Shown here piece after piece: positions 26,835-58,055 of a stretch of 64,000 nt of DNA (the stretch's first letter is position 1; every line of letters begins with the position of its first letter). The notes beneath the pieces were generated by a model. The model searched no databases, was not told where the DNA came from, and saw only the letters and a list, made by a program, of their open reading frames with translations. This DNA comes from Flaccisagitta enflata (Eukaryota > Chaetognatha > Sagittoidea > Aphragmophora). The DNA lies in assembly GCA_965153355.1 (NCBI GenBank), contig OZ231126.1, positions 29,016,001 through 29,080,000 on the forward strand, given 5' to 3'. A program made the position numbers and the translations under genes.

Positions 26835-29800
26835 CTAGTTAGTAGGGACGGAAGTGGAAGTGGGACCAGCTACGTGGGAACCAACACAACCACATTCTCC
26901 TTCACCTTCGAGTTGGACGTGTTTGTTTCTTTCCACGCCGTGATCATACGCGCCCGGTCCCGGTAAGTCTGGTTCTGCCACCGTTTTCCCGAATCGTTTA
27001 CTAGCCGCACCGAACGGATGATGATTATTCTTAAATCGGCGCGGCGCCGTGTTATCCTTTTGATATGTTTCCGGCGCCGGCGTCTCCGTGACGCCGATGG
27101 GATAAACCCAATGCGGCCCGCCGTGAGGAGTGATTTTCGGCGCCGTTCGAGCGCCCAGCGAATACCCACGACGTGACGTCATGAAGCTGTCGATCTGGAG
27201 AAGAAACAATAACGACTGCAGCATCTAGAATTCGTAGATGCGCGTTTCCATCTCGTGCGTGATGGAGCAACGGATGGACGGACGAAACCTCTCGTACTTA
27301 TTATTTCTCTTGCTCTTTATCATTTCTCTTGCTCTTTGTTCAATCTCATTATGCCATGTATTTGCTATTCGTGTGTGCCTCTCGCTTATTTTTGCTGACG
27401 AATAAAAGAACTTATATATTTGCGACTTCTATTTGTGTGTCCGTAACTAAAAACACTTATCCGACATTTCTTGGCGCTCAACTTTCCGACCTTACTCTGG
27501 TTGTGGATTGGTGGGATATTTGGAGTATTTTTTGGATAACTGAGGCCGTGAATGGACTGTTAGGAATGCAATGACTGACTTTCCCTTTCTCCCGTGTTTC
27601 GTTATCCCGTTGTATCATTCCTTTCTTCCTTTTGTTCTATCCTTTAATTTCCCCTTCAGTCGTTCATCCTTTTGTGAGTTCACAATTTTGGTTTACCTCA
27701 GCCCTTTGTTCTGCCTCCAGCTCAATTCTGTCTTTTCATTTTCCCTTCTTTAATCTCCTTTCTTTACTTTTCCCTTTCTCCCTCTTTCTATCTTGCTTCC
27801 TTTCTCCCTCTTTCTATCTTCCTTGGTTCCTTTCTCCCTTACTGTTTCCTTCACTTTTTGTCCTCGACGATCAGTTTACGTCGAGGACTATAACATAGCC
27901 TTGATCGTGTAGTAAGCCGTGTGTTGTCGTCGTGTCAACCCTTAAAAACTTGAGAACCACAACTCAGATGTTGATGAAACTTGGTCAGTGTTATTCTTAG
28001 GGCATTACTAACCTGTGTACCAACTTTCAACAACATTCATAAATATTTAATACCCTTTGCCTATTATTTTTGTAGTAATATCAATTCCTGGACTTGTGCA
28101 ATTTTCATAGGGGAAGGGTAGGGAAGGTTCACTAATGTTGTTCAAACTTGTTGTGAAGGTTCATAGCACCAATTAAAGCTCCCCTGCAAGGTTTCAGACA
28201 ATTCTGAGTATTGGTTTAGAAGATATAAGGGTATTTTGCTAGTAATATTAATTCCTAGACTTGTGCAATTTACATAGGGGAAGGGTAGTAACGATTCACC
28301 AATGTTGTTCAAACTTGTTGTGAAGGTTCATTGCATCAATTCAAGCTCCCCTGCAAGATCAGTAAATTCTGAGTATTGGTTAAGAAAATATAAGGGTATT
28401 TATTAGGGTGGTCCCGAATTGGGTCAAATTTCATATATTGATATACTTGAGCCCTTTCCACATATGTCCAATAAAAGAAGGATTTCTCACAAGCTGGGGT
28501 GTGAAATCAAACAAAAAACCTTGTCGGCAAAACTATAGGGTTGCTATGGGGATTTTTTTATTGCCATAGGAAGCCTATAGTTTTGCCGCCATGGTTTAAT
28601 CTTCAAATTCAGACCTCTACTTGTGGGAAAACCTTCTTTTTGGTACATATATGCAAAAAACTAGAGTATATCATTTTTTGAAATCTGACCCTATTTCGTG
28701 ACCACCCTAGTATTTATGATGTATCTAGTAACATAATTTCCTGGACTTAAGAATTTTTTTTTAAAAACAAATTTTTTTTTTTTTTTGAAATTTTTTTTTT
28801 GAAAAAAATTTTGTTTTTTTTATTTTTTTGAAAAAAATTTTTTTTTTGAAATTTTGTTTTTTAAATTGTGTTGAAAATTTTTTGTCATGTATCTTTTTTA
28901 TTGTTGGATTATAAGGTATGCTTTCATGGACTTCAAGGAATACCATCATGGACTTCAAGGTATGTCATCATAGGCTGCAAGGTATGCCACCATGGACTTC
29001 AAGGTATGCAATTGGTAGCTGGGTCAGACTGAGTAGCCGGGTCAGACTGAGTAGCCGGGTCAGACTGAGTAGCCGGGTCAGACTGAGTAGCCGGGTCAGA
29101 CTGAGTAGCCGGGTCAGACTGAGTAGCCGGGTCAGACTGAGTAGCCGGGTCAGACTGAGTAGCCGGGTCAGACTGAGTAGCCGGGTCAGACTGAGTAGCC
29201 GGGTCAGTGAGGTAGACGCTGGTCAGACTGGGGGTCAGACTGAGTAGCCGGGTCAGACTGAGTAGCCGGGTCAGACTGAGTAGCCGGGTCAGACTGAGTA
29301 GCCGGGTCAGACTGAGTAGCCGGGTCAGACTGAGTAGCCGGGTCAGACTGGGTAGCCGGGTCAGACTGAGTAGCCGGGTCAGACTGAGTAGCGGGGTTAG
29401 ACTGAGTAGCGGGGTCAGACTGAGTAGCCGGGTCGGACACCAAATAGACTACAGTCGAGGACTGTTGTTTTTAAGCTTTTTTTCATTATTTCATCTTTAT
29501 TGTGGCTGGTGTCACGTTAGGGGGAGCGCAGACAGTGTGAAATTCATCAATTCAAATTTTTTTAAATTGAACAAAACTGTATATCACCATGTAGCTTACT
29601 TATTATTATTTATAAATCCATATTTGGATTTTCTTATTCAAGCTCGTTTTATATACAAGTTAGCCCTTAAAAGACATTATTATCAATTCTTTTACTGATA
29701 TATTTAGCTATATACAATAAGGCAATCAGTATGAGATCAAAATTTTTGATGATAACGTTAGAGCAATCATGTGTGATCATGTTTTTGAGATTTTTTTTAA

Positions 29801-32800
29801 GAAATTTGAATTTTTTGAAAAAATCTTTATAAGCACCATTTTTGGTTGGGCGGGAAGAATTTTTTTCACCAAGCTCGTGCCATGCCAGTGACAAAGTACC
29901 TTTACAGAAAGCTTCATGCAAAATTTCAACCAGATTTTTTTTTTGAAATTTTGTTTTTTAAATTGTGTTGAAAATTTTTTGTCATGTATCTTTTTTATTG
30001 TTGGATTACAAGGTATGCTTTCATGGACTTCAAGGAATGCCATCATGGACTTCAAGGTATGTCATCATAGGCTGCAAGGTATGCCACCATGGACTTCAAG
30101 GTATGCAATTGGTAGCTGGGTCAGACTGAGTAGCCGGGTCAGACTGAGTAGCCGGGTCAGACTGAGTAGCCGGGTCAGACTGAGTAGCCGGGTCAGACTG
30201 AGTAGCCGGGTCAGACTGAGTAGCCGGGTCAGACTGAGTAGCCGGGTCAGACTGAGTAGCCGGGTCAGACTGAGTAGCCGGGTCAGACTGAGTAGCCGGG
30301 TCAGACTGAGTAGCGGGGTCAGACTGAGTAGCCGGGTCAGACTGAGTAGCCGGGTCAGACTGAGTAGCCGGGTCAGACTGAGTAGCCGGGTCAGACTGAG
30401 TAGCCGGGTCAGACTGAGTAGCCGGGTCAGACTGAGTAGCCGGGTCAGACTGAGTAGCCGGGTCAGACTGAGTAGCCGGGTCAGACTGAGTAGCCGGGTC
30501 AGACTGAGTAGCCGGGTCAGACTGAGTAGCGGGGTCAGACTGAGTAGCGGGGTCAGACTGAGTAGCGGGGTCAGACTGAGTAGCCGGGTCAGACACCAAA
30601 TAGACTACAGTCGAGGTCAGACTGAATAGCCGGGTCAGACTGAGTAGCCGGGTCGGACACCAAATAGACTACAGTCGAGGTTTTTTGTCATGTATCTTTT
30701 TTATTGTTGGATTATAAGGTATGCTTTCATGGACTTCAAGGAATACCATCATGGACTTCAAGGTATGTCATCATAGGCTGCAAGGTATGCCACCATGGAC
30801 TTCAAGGTATGCAATTGGTAGCTGGGTCAGACTGAGTAGCCGGGTCAGACTGAGTAGCCGGGTCAGACTGAGTAGCCGGGTCAGACTGAGTAGCCGGGTC
30901 AGACTGAGTAGCCGGGTCAGACTGAGTAGCCAGGTCAGACTGAGTAGCCAGGTCAGACTGAGTAGCCGGGTCAGACTGAGTAGCCGGGTCAGACTGAGTA
31001 GCCGGGTCAGACTGAGTAGCTGGGTCAGACTGAGTAGCCGGGTCAGACTGAGTAGCCGGGTCAGACTGAGTAGCCGGGTCAGACTGAGTAGCCGGGTCAG
31101 ACTGAGTAGCCGGGTCAGACTGAGTTGCCGGGTCAGACTGAGTAGCCGGGTCAGACTGAGCCGGGTCAGACTAGGACACCAATCCCTACTGTCGAGGACT
31201 GTTGTTTTTAAGCTTTTTTTCATTATTTCATCTTTATTGTGGCTGGTGTCACGTTAGGGGGAGCGCAGACAGTGTGAAATTCATCAATTCAAATTTTTTT
31301 AAATTGAACAAAACTGTATATCACCATGTAGCTTACTTATTATTATTTATAAATCCATATTTGGATTTTCTTATTCAAGCTCGTTTTATATACAAGTTAG
31401 CCCTTAAAAGACATTATTATCAATTCTTTTACTGATATATTTAGCTATATACAATAAGGCAATCAGTATGAGATCAAAATTTTTGATGATAACGTTAGAG
31501 CAATCATGTGTGATCATGTTTTTGAGATTTTTTTTAAGAAATTTGAATTTTTTGAAAAAATCTTTATAAGCACCATTTTTGGTTGGGCGGGAAGAATTTT
31601 TTTCACCAAGCTCGTGCCATGCCAGTGACAAAGTACCTTTACAGAAAGCTTCATGCAAAATTTCAACCAGATTGGACAATCATTTTAGAAGTTCTGCCAT
31701 TTTTTCATTTTTTCATCTGGTAGGCTGGTTGGACTGCTTGACATTTTTTGAGTCATATCAGAAATAAGATGTAGGACCTTTTTGCTCTGGGTATCAACCA
31801 TGCATAATTTCATTGGGCTAGCTCAATTAGTTGGTGAGATATGCCAATTTGAATTTTAAGAAATTTTACTTATTGAAGGCACCAAAACATGCGCGCATTT
31901 TTGTGAGCAGTGCTGTGTGGAAACAAAGACTTAACAATGAGGCTCGGTCGGCGAGCGTTACAATTCATTCCTTATTTTGGTAGTGATCAACTTTAGAATT
32001 TCACTGTGACTGAACGAATTGGAGTTAAGACTTGAAATTTTAGAGGCATGTATAGAATTTCAATCTCTTTCACATTATATAGATAAATTCACTGTTAAGC
32101 ATATTACTATGCTGTGACATAATAAGAATCAAAGTGTGACATAAGTGGGACAGCTACAACATGGATCCCCTCTGAATTGTAACGCTTCAAGGAAATGTTG
32201 ATTTCTTATCAATGAAATGGAGAAAATCTTTGAAAATTGGAGGGAATGTCCTTCAACTAGTTGTCGATGGTATGGAAAAAAAATTGCTTAATGTTGGAGT
32301 GATGAAAAGCTAATAAAAACAATTGTCAACTTACCTCATTTTTAGCAAAAAATGACAGAAAAATGAAAGGGGGAGTACTATGTTTCAAAGCTATTCTTTG
32401 TCATCTTACAGTTGAAATATTGAGTTCCAACTTTCCACATATATCGATGGATTGATAGTGTTTGCTTACAAGCATTAGGATGACCTTGCTTGACATTTTT
32501 TGATTAGCTAAACTTGTATTTTGCCTGCAGGGACAGGCCAAAATAGAACCTTCTTTCCCTGTTTTTGACCCCATAGGGGCAGTTGGTGTGGCAAAAATTG
32601 GTTTGGTATGGCGCAACAGATAAGTATGTCACCCAACCTTTATGACCTTATGCAATTCAACAGCAGAAGCAATGCAAATTCTATTAAGGTGGGGAGTCAG
32701 GGTTTCTCGGGCACCCCCGGATGCTCGGAATCAACCTCGTCTTTTCTTTCATCCATCCGATGATATACCTTGAAAGACATGTTCGTGAATTCTTCGTTTT

Positions 32801-33090
32801 GGTATGATCCAGGAGCAACTGCAACAAGCAAAAAGATTTAAATTTAAGACTGCGTGTTCTTCGAAATAAACTAAGTTTGTAACGTGGAGTCTTCAACAGC
32901 ATCTAGCTGAAGGGCAATTGCGGCTCGTCAGCGCATTGTGTTCATTACCGTGAGGGTCTCCTCTGATTGGGTCGAGCGTCGCTCCGAATTTGGATGGAAT
33001 TTTCCCCAAAGGATACACTTGTCTTTCGCCGGTCGCCCCGAAGCAGGGCGGTTTTTTCGCCGCCCGATTCAGATCTCCGAATATGTCCAT
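26835..33090 (-). CDS. PIFO: Pitchfork (PIFO / CIMAP3) ciliary protein, three exons, 183 aa
   Basis: Exons in order: 33090-32949 (ATG...CCTCACG|GTAATG), 32818-32769 (tgttgcag|TT...TTCAAG|GTATAT), 27194-26835 (ttctccag|ATCGAC...TAG). Lengths 142, 50 and 360; phases 1 then 0 fit, total 184 codons including stop. Vertebrate pitchfork is about 190 aa. Recognised features in order: FGATGERQVYPLG near the N-terminus, FGATLDPIRGDPH, APGSY, GYSLGARTA, TPAPETYQK, RRFKNNHHPF and the PGPGAY (SHIPPO-type) motif near residue 150. Known role of the family: basal-body and ciliary protein linked to Aurora A activation and cilium disassembly, also found inside axonemal microtubules. The last 25 residues (GEGECGCVGS and on) are not family-like. 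It lies 0.6 kb downstream of CFAP58 on the same strand. Alternative: another SHIPPO-repeat protein. Confidence 0.8.
27855..28420 (+). repeat. R4-like repeat, diverged copy in pitchfork intron 2
   Basis: Hairpin head CTCGACGATCAGTTTACGTCGAG (about 27863-27884), then ATAACATAGCC, a TTGATGAAACTTGG.CAGTGTTATT box, TACCCTTTGCCTATTATTTTTG identical to 3972-3993, and two monomers with GGGGAAGGGTAG. Head and body match 3770-4200. Confidence 0.65.
28852..31676 (+). repeat. 18-bp satellite arrays (GGGTCAGACTGAGTAGCC) in a duplicated segment, pitchfork intron 2
   Basis: Three arrays: 29023-29436 (with a break at 29213-29233), 30116-30590 and 30826-31160, about 70 units in all with few variants (GGGGTCAG, CAGGTCAG). 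Each array is preceded by the same 150-bp leader (ATGTATCTTTTTTATTGTTGG... to AATTGGTAGCTGG; at 28880, 29980 and 30685). Arrays 1 and 3 are followed by the same 478-bp tail (29461-29938 and 31198-31676). The structure is therefore leader-array-tail units, duplicated. No spacers, so not a CRISPR array. Confidence 0.9.
31677..32768. other. Rest of pitchfork intron 2, no further feature
   Basis: AT-rich, without recognisable exon or transposon end. The minus-strand frame at 32401-32616 has no acceptor/donor pair that fits the pitchfork phases. Confidence 0.4.
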
Positions 33091-33698
33091 GATTATGCGC
33101 GGTTGTCTATCAAAGTTGGTTTTTTTTGTTTACGTTTCCGCTTTTTAGTAAGGCAAGTTTGCGCGAGGGCCTTATCACAGGTTACGTGCTGATGGAATCA
33201 TTTTTTTTTTCAGCACAAGTGTACAGTTCTAGAATGGGAAGGAACTGTTTTGTACGTACAACATTCGTATGAAGGCATTTGTGACTAGAGATTTTACAAA
33301 TGAAAGCAAGTTAGGACAAGCAGAATAGAAGTGTAAGCGATACTTCGAGCGAGGCACGATGATGTTGATGAGTGCGAACCTTTGTTTCACACATGCACCA
33401 ATTGCATCATATTTAAACTTTAAATTAAAGTACATTTCGATATCGTTGCGGACGAGAGGACAGGGGCGTACAACTACAACTGCCACCTCCCCAGACACTC
33501 ACACTTCTCCCAATCATCCTGAATGCGCGTTTACACACTTATCAACTCGTGCGTAACGGACAGATGGATAGACGGATGGACAAATCCTTTTACAGAATCG
33601 ATAGTCCACGACTAAAAAACTATTGTTTTTTTCACAAGATGATGGAAGTACATCGCGACCTTTCTTATTAGAGTTTAGCCAAGGGACCAATTTTCAGC
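33091..33698 (-). other. Intergenic region between CFAP58 stop and pitchfork start, with an R1 copy
   Basis: 608 bp that must hold the CFAP58 3' UTR and the pitchfork promoter and 5' UTR. 33446-33616 is a reverse, diverged R1 copy (CGTTGCGGACGAGAGGACAG ... CCACGACTAAAAAAC). I see no clear AATAAA for CFAP58. Confidence 0.5.
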
Positions 33699-52875
<19,177 letters not shown>

Positions 52876-53132
52876 GATTCTTGGTCATGTGTCGAAAGAC
52901 TGAAGTTAACAAGTTTCTTATTGTCGCTGATTCTGTTTGCTTGCTTGATATTAAAAGTAGAACATCTGTGGAGAGAAGGAATTCAAATCATAGTGGAGCC
53001 GTGATCCCATTGCGTTATATGTCGCGTTGTTCAGTTTTTTTTTTTTTAATTACATTTTTTAAACACATTATATTCATATAATTCCACTTCTGTATTTATG
53101 ATGCATAATGGATTGTTTGAAACAACTTTTTT
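52876..53132 (-). promoter_or_regulatory. Region upstream of the CFAP58 start codon
   Basis: The presumed promoter and 5' UTR. I recognise no TATA box or regulatory-factor site. A T-rich stretch lies at 53035-53065 and an R1 copy begins at 53133. Confidence 0.25.
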
Positions 53133-53340
53133 TAGTTGCAGACGCAACTCTACAAGAGGCTTTGTCCGTCCGTTGGTCCATCCGTTGGTCTGCCCGTCAG
53201 CACGGGTCGAAAGGTAGGAGAACGAGCGTTTTAGATGCTTTTGTTTTCTGTGTGTATATGGGAGGGGGCATGGGGTGTGGATGGGGTTGCATTCCCCTGC
53301 CCACCCGTCCGCAGCGATATTGTTACCCGCGTCACTTGTT
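53133..53340 (+). repeat. R1 repeat copy upstream of CFAP58
   Basis: GTTGCAGACGCAACTCTACA to CCCGCGTCACTTGTT. Confidence 0.7.
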
Positions 53341-54200
53341 TATGTTGGTTGGAAAAAAGTCGAATTACGTAATTCGAGTTTTTGAAATGTAGGGGAGAAA
53401 TAAAGTTTTCCATTTTCGGTTTAAGGCAATTTTAGAAAGTTGTGCAATTTTGGGGCTGGGAGTATACATTTTTTGATATTCACAGCCAAGAAAGATCTTA
53501 TTTTTCTCTTTCATATGGCGCCAACCAGAAGTCTCTACGATCATTAGTTTTGGCGGTACACTTTTTTTATTTTATAAGAACGTCATTTTTTGAGCAAGCC
53601 TTCAATGTTCTTAAATTTTGAGCGGTTTCAAGGCTTGAACGTTCTTAAATTGTTCTTAATTTAAACACACTTTTTAACCTTCAATTAAGAACATTTTTAA
53701 TTATTTTATGTTTGTTATTAATAAGAAAATGAAGGAAAATGTCAATGAAATAACAAAGCAGCAGGTTTAAACATTATAAGTGAATAAAAAGATTAATAAA
53801 AGTAGAAAGATATATACTATATAAAGTGGAACTTGATTTGCTGAACAGAGTCTCTTGATTTACAAAGAACAATCGATTGAAAAAAGCCCAGAGAAAAAAA
53901 TGTTCTTAAATTTTTAAGATTTTAAGCTTAATTTTCTTAAATTTTTGAAGAAATAAAGCCTTCAATGTTCTTAGCATGTTCTTAAATTTTTGATGATTTG
54001 AAGCCTAAGGTTCTTATAAACTTGGTTCTTATAAAATAAAAAAAGTGTATGAATTTTTGAATCTTTTTTCATTTTTTTTGCATTTTTGCAAAAATTGATA
54101 TTTTTCAATGATTCCAATTTTCGGCCCTATATAACAATAGGGAAAAGTAAAGATGTTACACAAATTGACTCCAAATTTTATGACGCTAGCTTTGATATTT
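53341..54200. other. No gene seen: AT-rich with repeated GTTCTTAAATTTTT motifs
   Basis: 53590-54040 has many copies of TTCTTAAATT(T) in direct and inverted order. 53345-53560 is weakly similar to 48930-49130 (AAAAAAGTCGAA, GGCGCCAA.CAGAA.TCTACG). Confidence 0.5.
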
Positions 54201-54210
54201 TAATCTGCTT

Positions 54211-54435
<225 letters not shown>

Positions 54436-54815
54436 CAAGACTAAGAGGAAAAAGTTAAACAGAGAGACATAGATTGAATAACAAAAACAGACAAGCAGTG
54501 AACCAGACGTCATGAGATGCACACACAGAAGGACATGCGCAAAAAAAAAACCCTCCCATTCACGACTTCTTTCCGGTCGGCGAGAGCCGCCTTTATTGGT
54601 AGATGTTTCCAACCAAGCAGATGTTTCCAACCAAGTAGATGTTTTCAACCCAGTAGGTGTTTCCAACCAAGTAGATGTTTCAAATTTTAATTTCAAATTA
54701 TAACCATGTGTACTCTTCCACCAAACGTGAAAAACGCCTGTCATTGTTGATCCCTTACTCATGTCAGTTTCCAGATTACGTTTTGCGAATGTCGCTTTTC
54801 ACTTTTCGTTTCCAT

Positions 54816-55019
54816 CTACAATTTTAAGATATATGTATAAAGAGCCTCAAATTTGATTCCATGGGACCTTCGATACGTCTTTGATTTTGTTTGCTGCTCT
54901 GCAGCTGCGGTTCCCAGGACGACCGAGGCCGCGGAGCTGAGGATCAATATGAGTCGATATAAGTTTAGCGTGGTTTTGTTTTTTTGTTCTCTCCGAGGTT
55001 GATGGAGAGAGAACTTCAT
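54816..55019 (-). CDS. Possible signal-peptide-encoding exon, function unknown
   Basis: From an ATG at 55019 the minus strand reads 67 codons: a basic N-terminus, then a hydrophobic stretch YRLILILSSAASVVLG followed by TAAAEQQ, which has the layout of a secretory signal peptide and cleavage site. The local sequence is richer in CpG than its surroundings. No downstream exon was found between here and CFAP58, so it may be chance or the first exon of a gene I cannot assemble. Confidence 0.2.
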   Translation of the reverse strand: MKFSLHQPRREQKNKTTLNLYRLILILSSAASVVLGTAAAEQQTKSKTYRRSHGIKFEALYTYILKL

Positions 55020-55343
55020 GGTCCTAATTCCTAAATGGACAGAACTTCGTTCGAGGTTTCCCCCAACGCCTTTTCTTTGGACATTACTCATCCCACATCC
55101 CTCCCTGGCTAGTTTCTCTGTAACCACTAACTAATCTCCGCATAAATCGACCCGCATCGGACAGACTGACCGAGACTCCTTCCTGCATCGTGAACCGATA
55201 TCCGGTGTGCAACACCGAGACAGACCGACGAGACAGACAGACAGACAGACAGACAGACAGGGGATTAGTAAGGAGAAGAGAGGGAGAGGTCGAGGAGAGA
55301 CAATGGAGAGAAAAATGGAAGTGTGAATGGAGAACGGGGTAAG

Positions 55344-55850
<507 letters not shown>

Positions 55851-56705
55851 ACCGACACAGACCCCCCCACCCCACATACACACCTTATTTAAGAAATGGT
55901 TACATGTTAAACATTTATTAATAATACGTTACGAATACGTTATGAAAAAAATGATGAATCGTATCGGAAATCGATATCTAGCTATATCTAATAATCGATT
56001 TATAGCTATCTCTTCTCGTATCTATTGGAGACGAGAATCACTTTGATCGTGCAGTAGATCGTATCTAGTTTGTAAGACCTGGATCGTCAGTGGTTACCAC
56101 TAACCCGGCAGCCAGTGTGACACGTTTGGGTGCTTCACATCGCAAAAGTGGATTATTTCCTTTCATCCTCTTTTGTTTTTGAGAGCCTTATTTGTAATAT
56201 TTGTATTTTGCAGTGGGATAAAAAAGTATGCTGATCTTTTTTGAATTAGCTTTTACAAATTTCTGCTCTTTAAAGAATTGTTAATCTGCCTTTTTACAAG
56301 CTCTTTCGTAACTTATGCTGTGATATTTTAATTTGTTTTTTAAAAAACCATGATTTTCTAAAACTAACAATTGTTCCTTTTGTAACAAGCTGGTCCGAGC
56401 GTGAAACCGGAAGTTCGTTCCGGTTGCGGAAAAAGGGCAGGGTCGGCCTAAAACGATAATGGGCTGCTTGACCATGACGGTAACGGTATTGAGGAGAAGA
56501 AGAAGAAGAGTAAGAAGAAGAAAAAGAAAAAGAAGAAAAGAAAAAAAAAGAAAAGAAAAAAAGAAGAAAAGAAAAGAAAAGGAGAAAAAAAAAGAAAAGA
56601 AGAAAATGATGAGAAGAAAAAAAATGGAAAAAATGAAGAAAAAAGAAAAAGAAGAAAAGAAAAAAAGAAGAAATAAAAGAAATAAAAGAGGGAAAAAAAG
56701 TAGAA
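55851..56705. other. No gene seen; A/G-rich tract 56490-56700
   Basis: The long purine-rich stretch of AGAAAAG words precedes a CT microsatellite. Frames through it are low-complexity. Confidence 0.5.
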
Positions 56706-56706
56706 T

Positions 56707-56774
<68 letters not shown>
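56707..56774. repeat. (CT)n microsatellite
   Basis: About 34 CT units. Confidence 0.95.
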
Positions 56775-56776
<2 letters not shown>

Positions 56777-57379
56777 CCCCTGCCCCTGCTTATATCACCT
56801 TGTCTGTCTGTCAGTTTCTCCATCAGTCTGGCAAGTGATATGTCCACCTTAAAAATGTGAGGTTGTCCAGCGTATTTTTGAAGTTGTAACCAAAGATGAG
56901 TAAATACAGATACTTATACAGGTGATTGTTGAAGACCCGTCCCATACCGTACCGTCCCCGACACGATATTGCAATGAATTGCATCGCTACGCCACGCGGC
57001 AGAAAATAGCGTTGTTGCAACGTCCACGGGATAGAGGTTTACTGCAGTGTCACGCTCGGCCCAGGTAACAAGACTACACAGGATTTTGCTGAATTCCGGG
57101 AAATCTGAGGAAACTTTAAGGCCAAAACAAAAACGGAAGATGAAGGAATTTTGAAAAAAAGAAAACGGTCATCTTCATGATTTCTTTCACTCCGTGTTAG
57201 TGGGACGAGAAGAAAATCAAATTTTTTGCTATGCGGAGCCCCCAAGTGACACGTCTCTTGCGGGTGGGTAGGTTGGCATTGGGAGTACTAATCGGATGTG
57301 ATATGACAATAGTAATAAAATTTTTAGAATATGATATATATGATATATTGCACCTAGAATGTGTGCGCAATATGTGAAT

Positions 57380-57396
57380 CTCTCTCTGTCTCTCTC

Positions 57397-57480
<84 letters not shown>
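57380..57480. repeat. (CT)n microsatellite
   Basis: CT units with a few GTCT interruptions. Confidence 0.95.
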
Positions 57481-57487
<7 letters not shown>

Positions 57488-57503
57488 AATAACATAACGG
57501 TTT

Positions 57504-58055
57504 TTAGTCGCGTGCTACGCAACTCTACACCCCGCTTTGTCCGTCGGTCGGTCGGTCGGTCGGTCGGTCGGTTGGTCACACTTTACTTTTTTTATTCATT
57601 TTATTCCTACTAGCTTATTTTAAGTCAAATAGGTCATTTAAAGTCAAATTAGATCATTTTAAGTCAGTTTAAGTCATTTGAGTTATTTTGATAGTTTTCA
57701 TCATTTTAGTGATTTTAGGTCTGTTTAAGTCAATTTAAGTCAGTTGAATAAAATTTCAGTAAATCTAGGTCAATTTAAGTCATTTCAAGTCATTTTATGT
57801 CAATTTAAGTCATTTAAAGTCATTTTATATCAATTTAAATCAATTTAAGTTATTTTAATCACTAAATCATTTTGGTCATTTAAGGTCAATTCATGTCAAA
57901 TTAGGGCATTTTAAGTCATTGTAGGTCGTTTTAAATTATTTTAAGTCATGTTATATAAATTGCATTCAATAAAAGTCATTTTAGTTATGTAGTTATGTAA
58001 TAAAGTAATTACACATTTAAGTCTCGCACGCGACTTATAGGTGTTGGCCTTGTTT
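57504..58055 (+). repeat. R2 repeat copy followed by an irregular AAGTCATTTT array
   Basis: 57504-57600: TTTTTAGTCGCGTGCTACGC, CCGCTTTGTCCGTCGGTCGG. 57605-58010: about 30 words of AAGTCA(A/T)TTT. It closes with CTCGCACGCGACTTATAGGT, GTTGGCCTTGTTTACGGC, the complementary palindrome, so the whole may be one long R2-type element. Confidence 0.65.

Noticed and set aside
29023-31165. CRISPR-like regular repeats
   Set aside because: The 18-bp units are directly adjacent without spacers, and the genome is eukaryotic; this is a satellite.
32401-32616. Extra pitchfork exon
   Set aside because: No acceptor/donor pair that keeps the phase; the three chosen exons already give a full-length protein of normal size.
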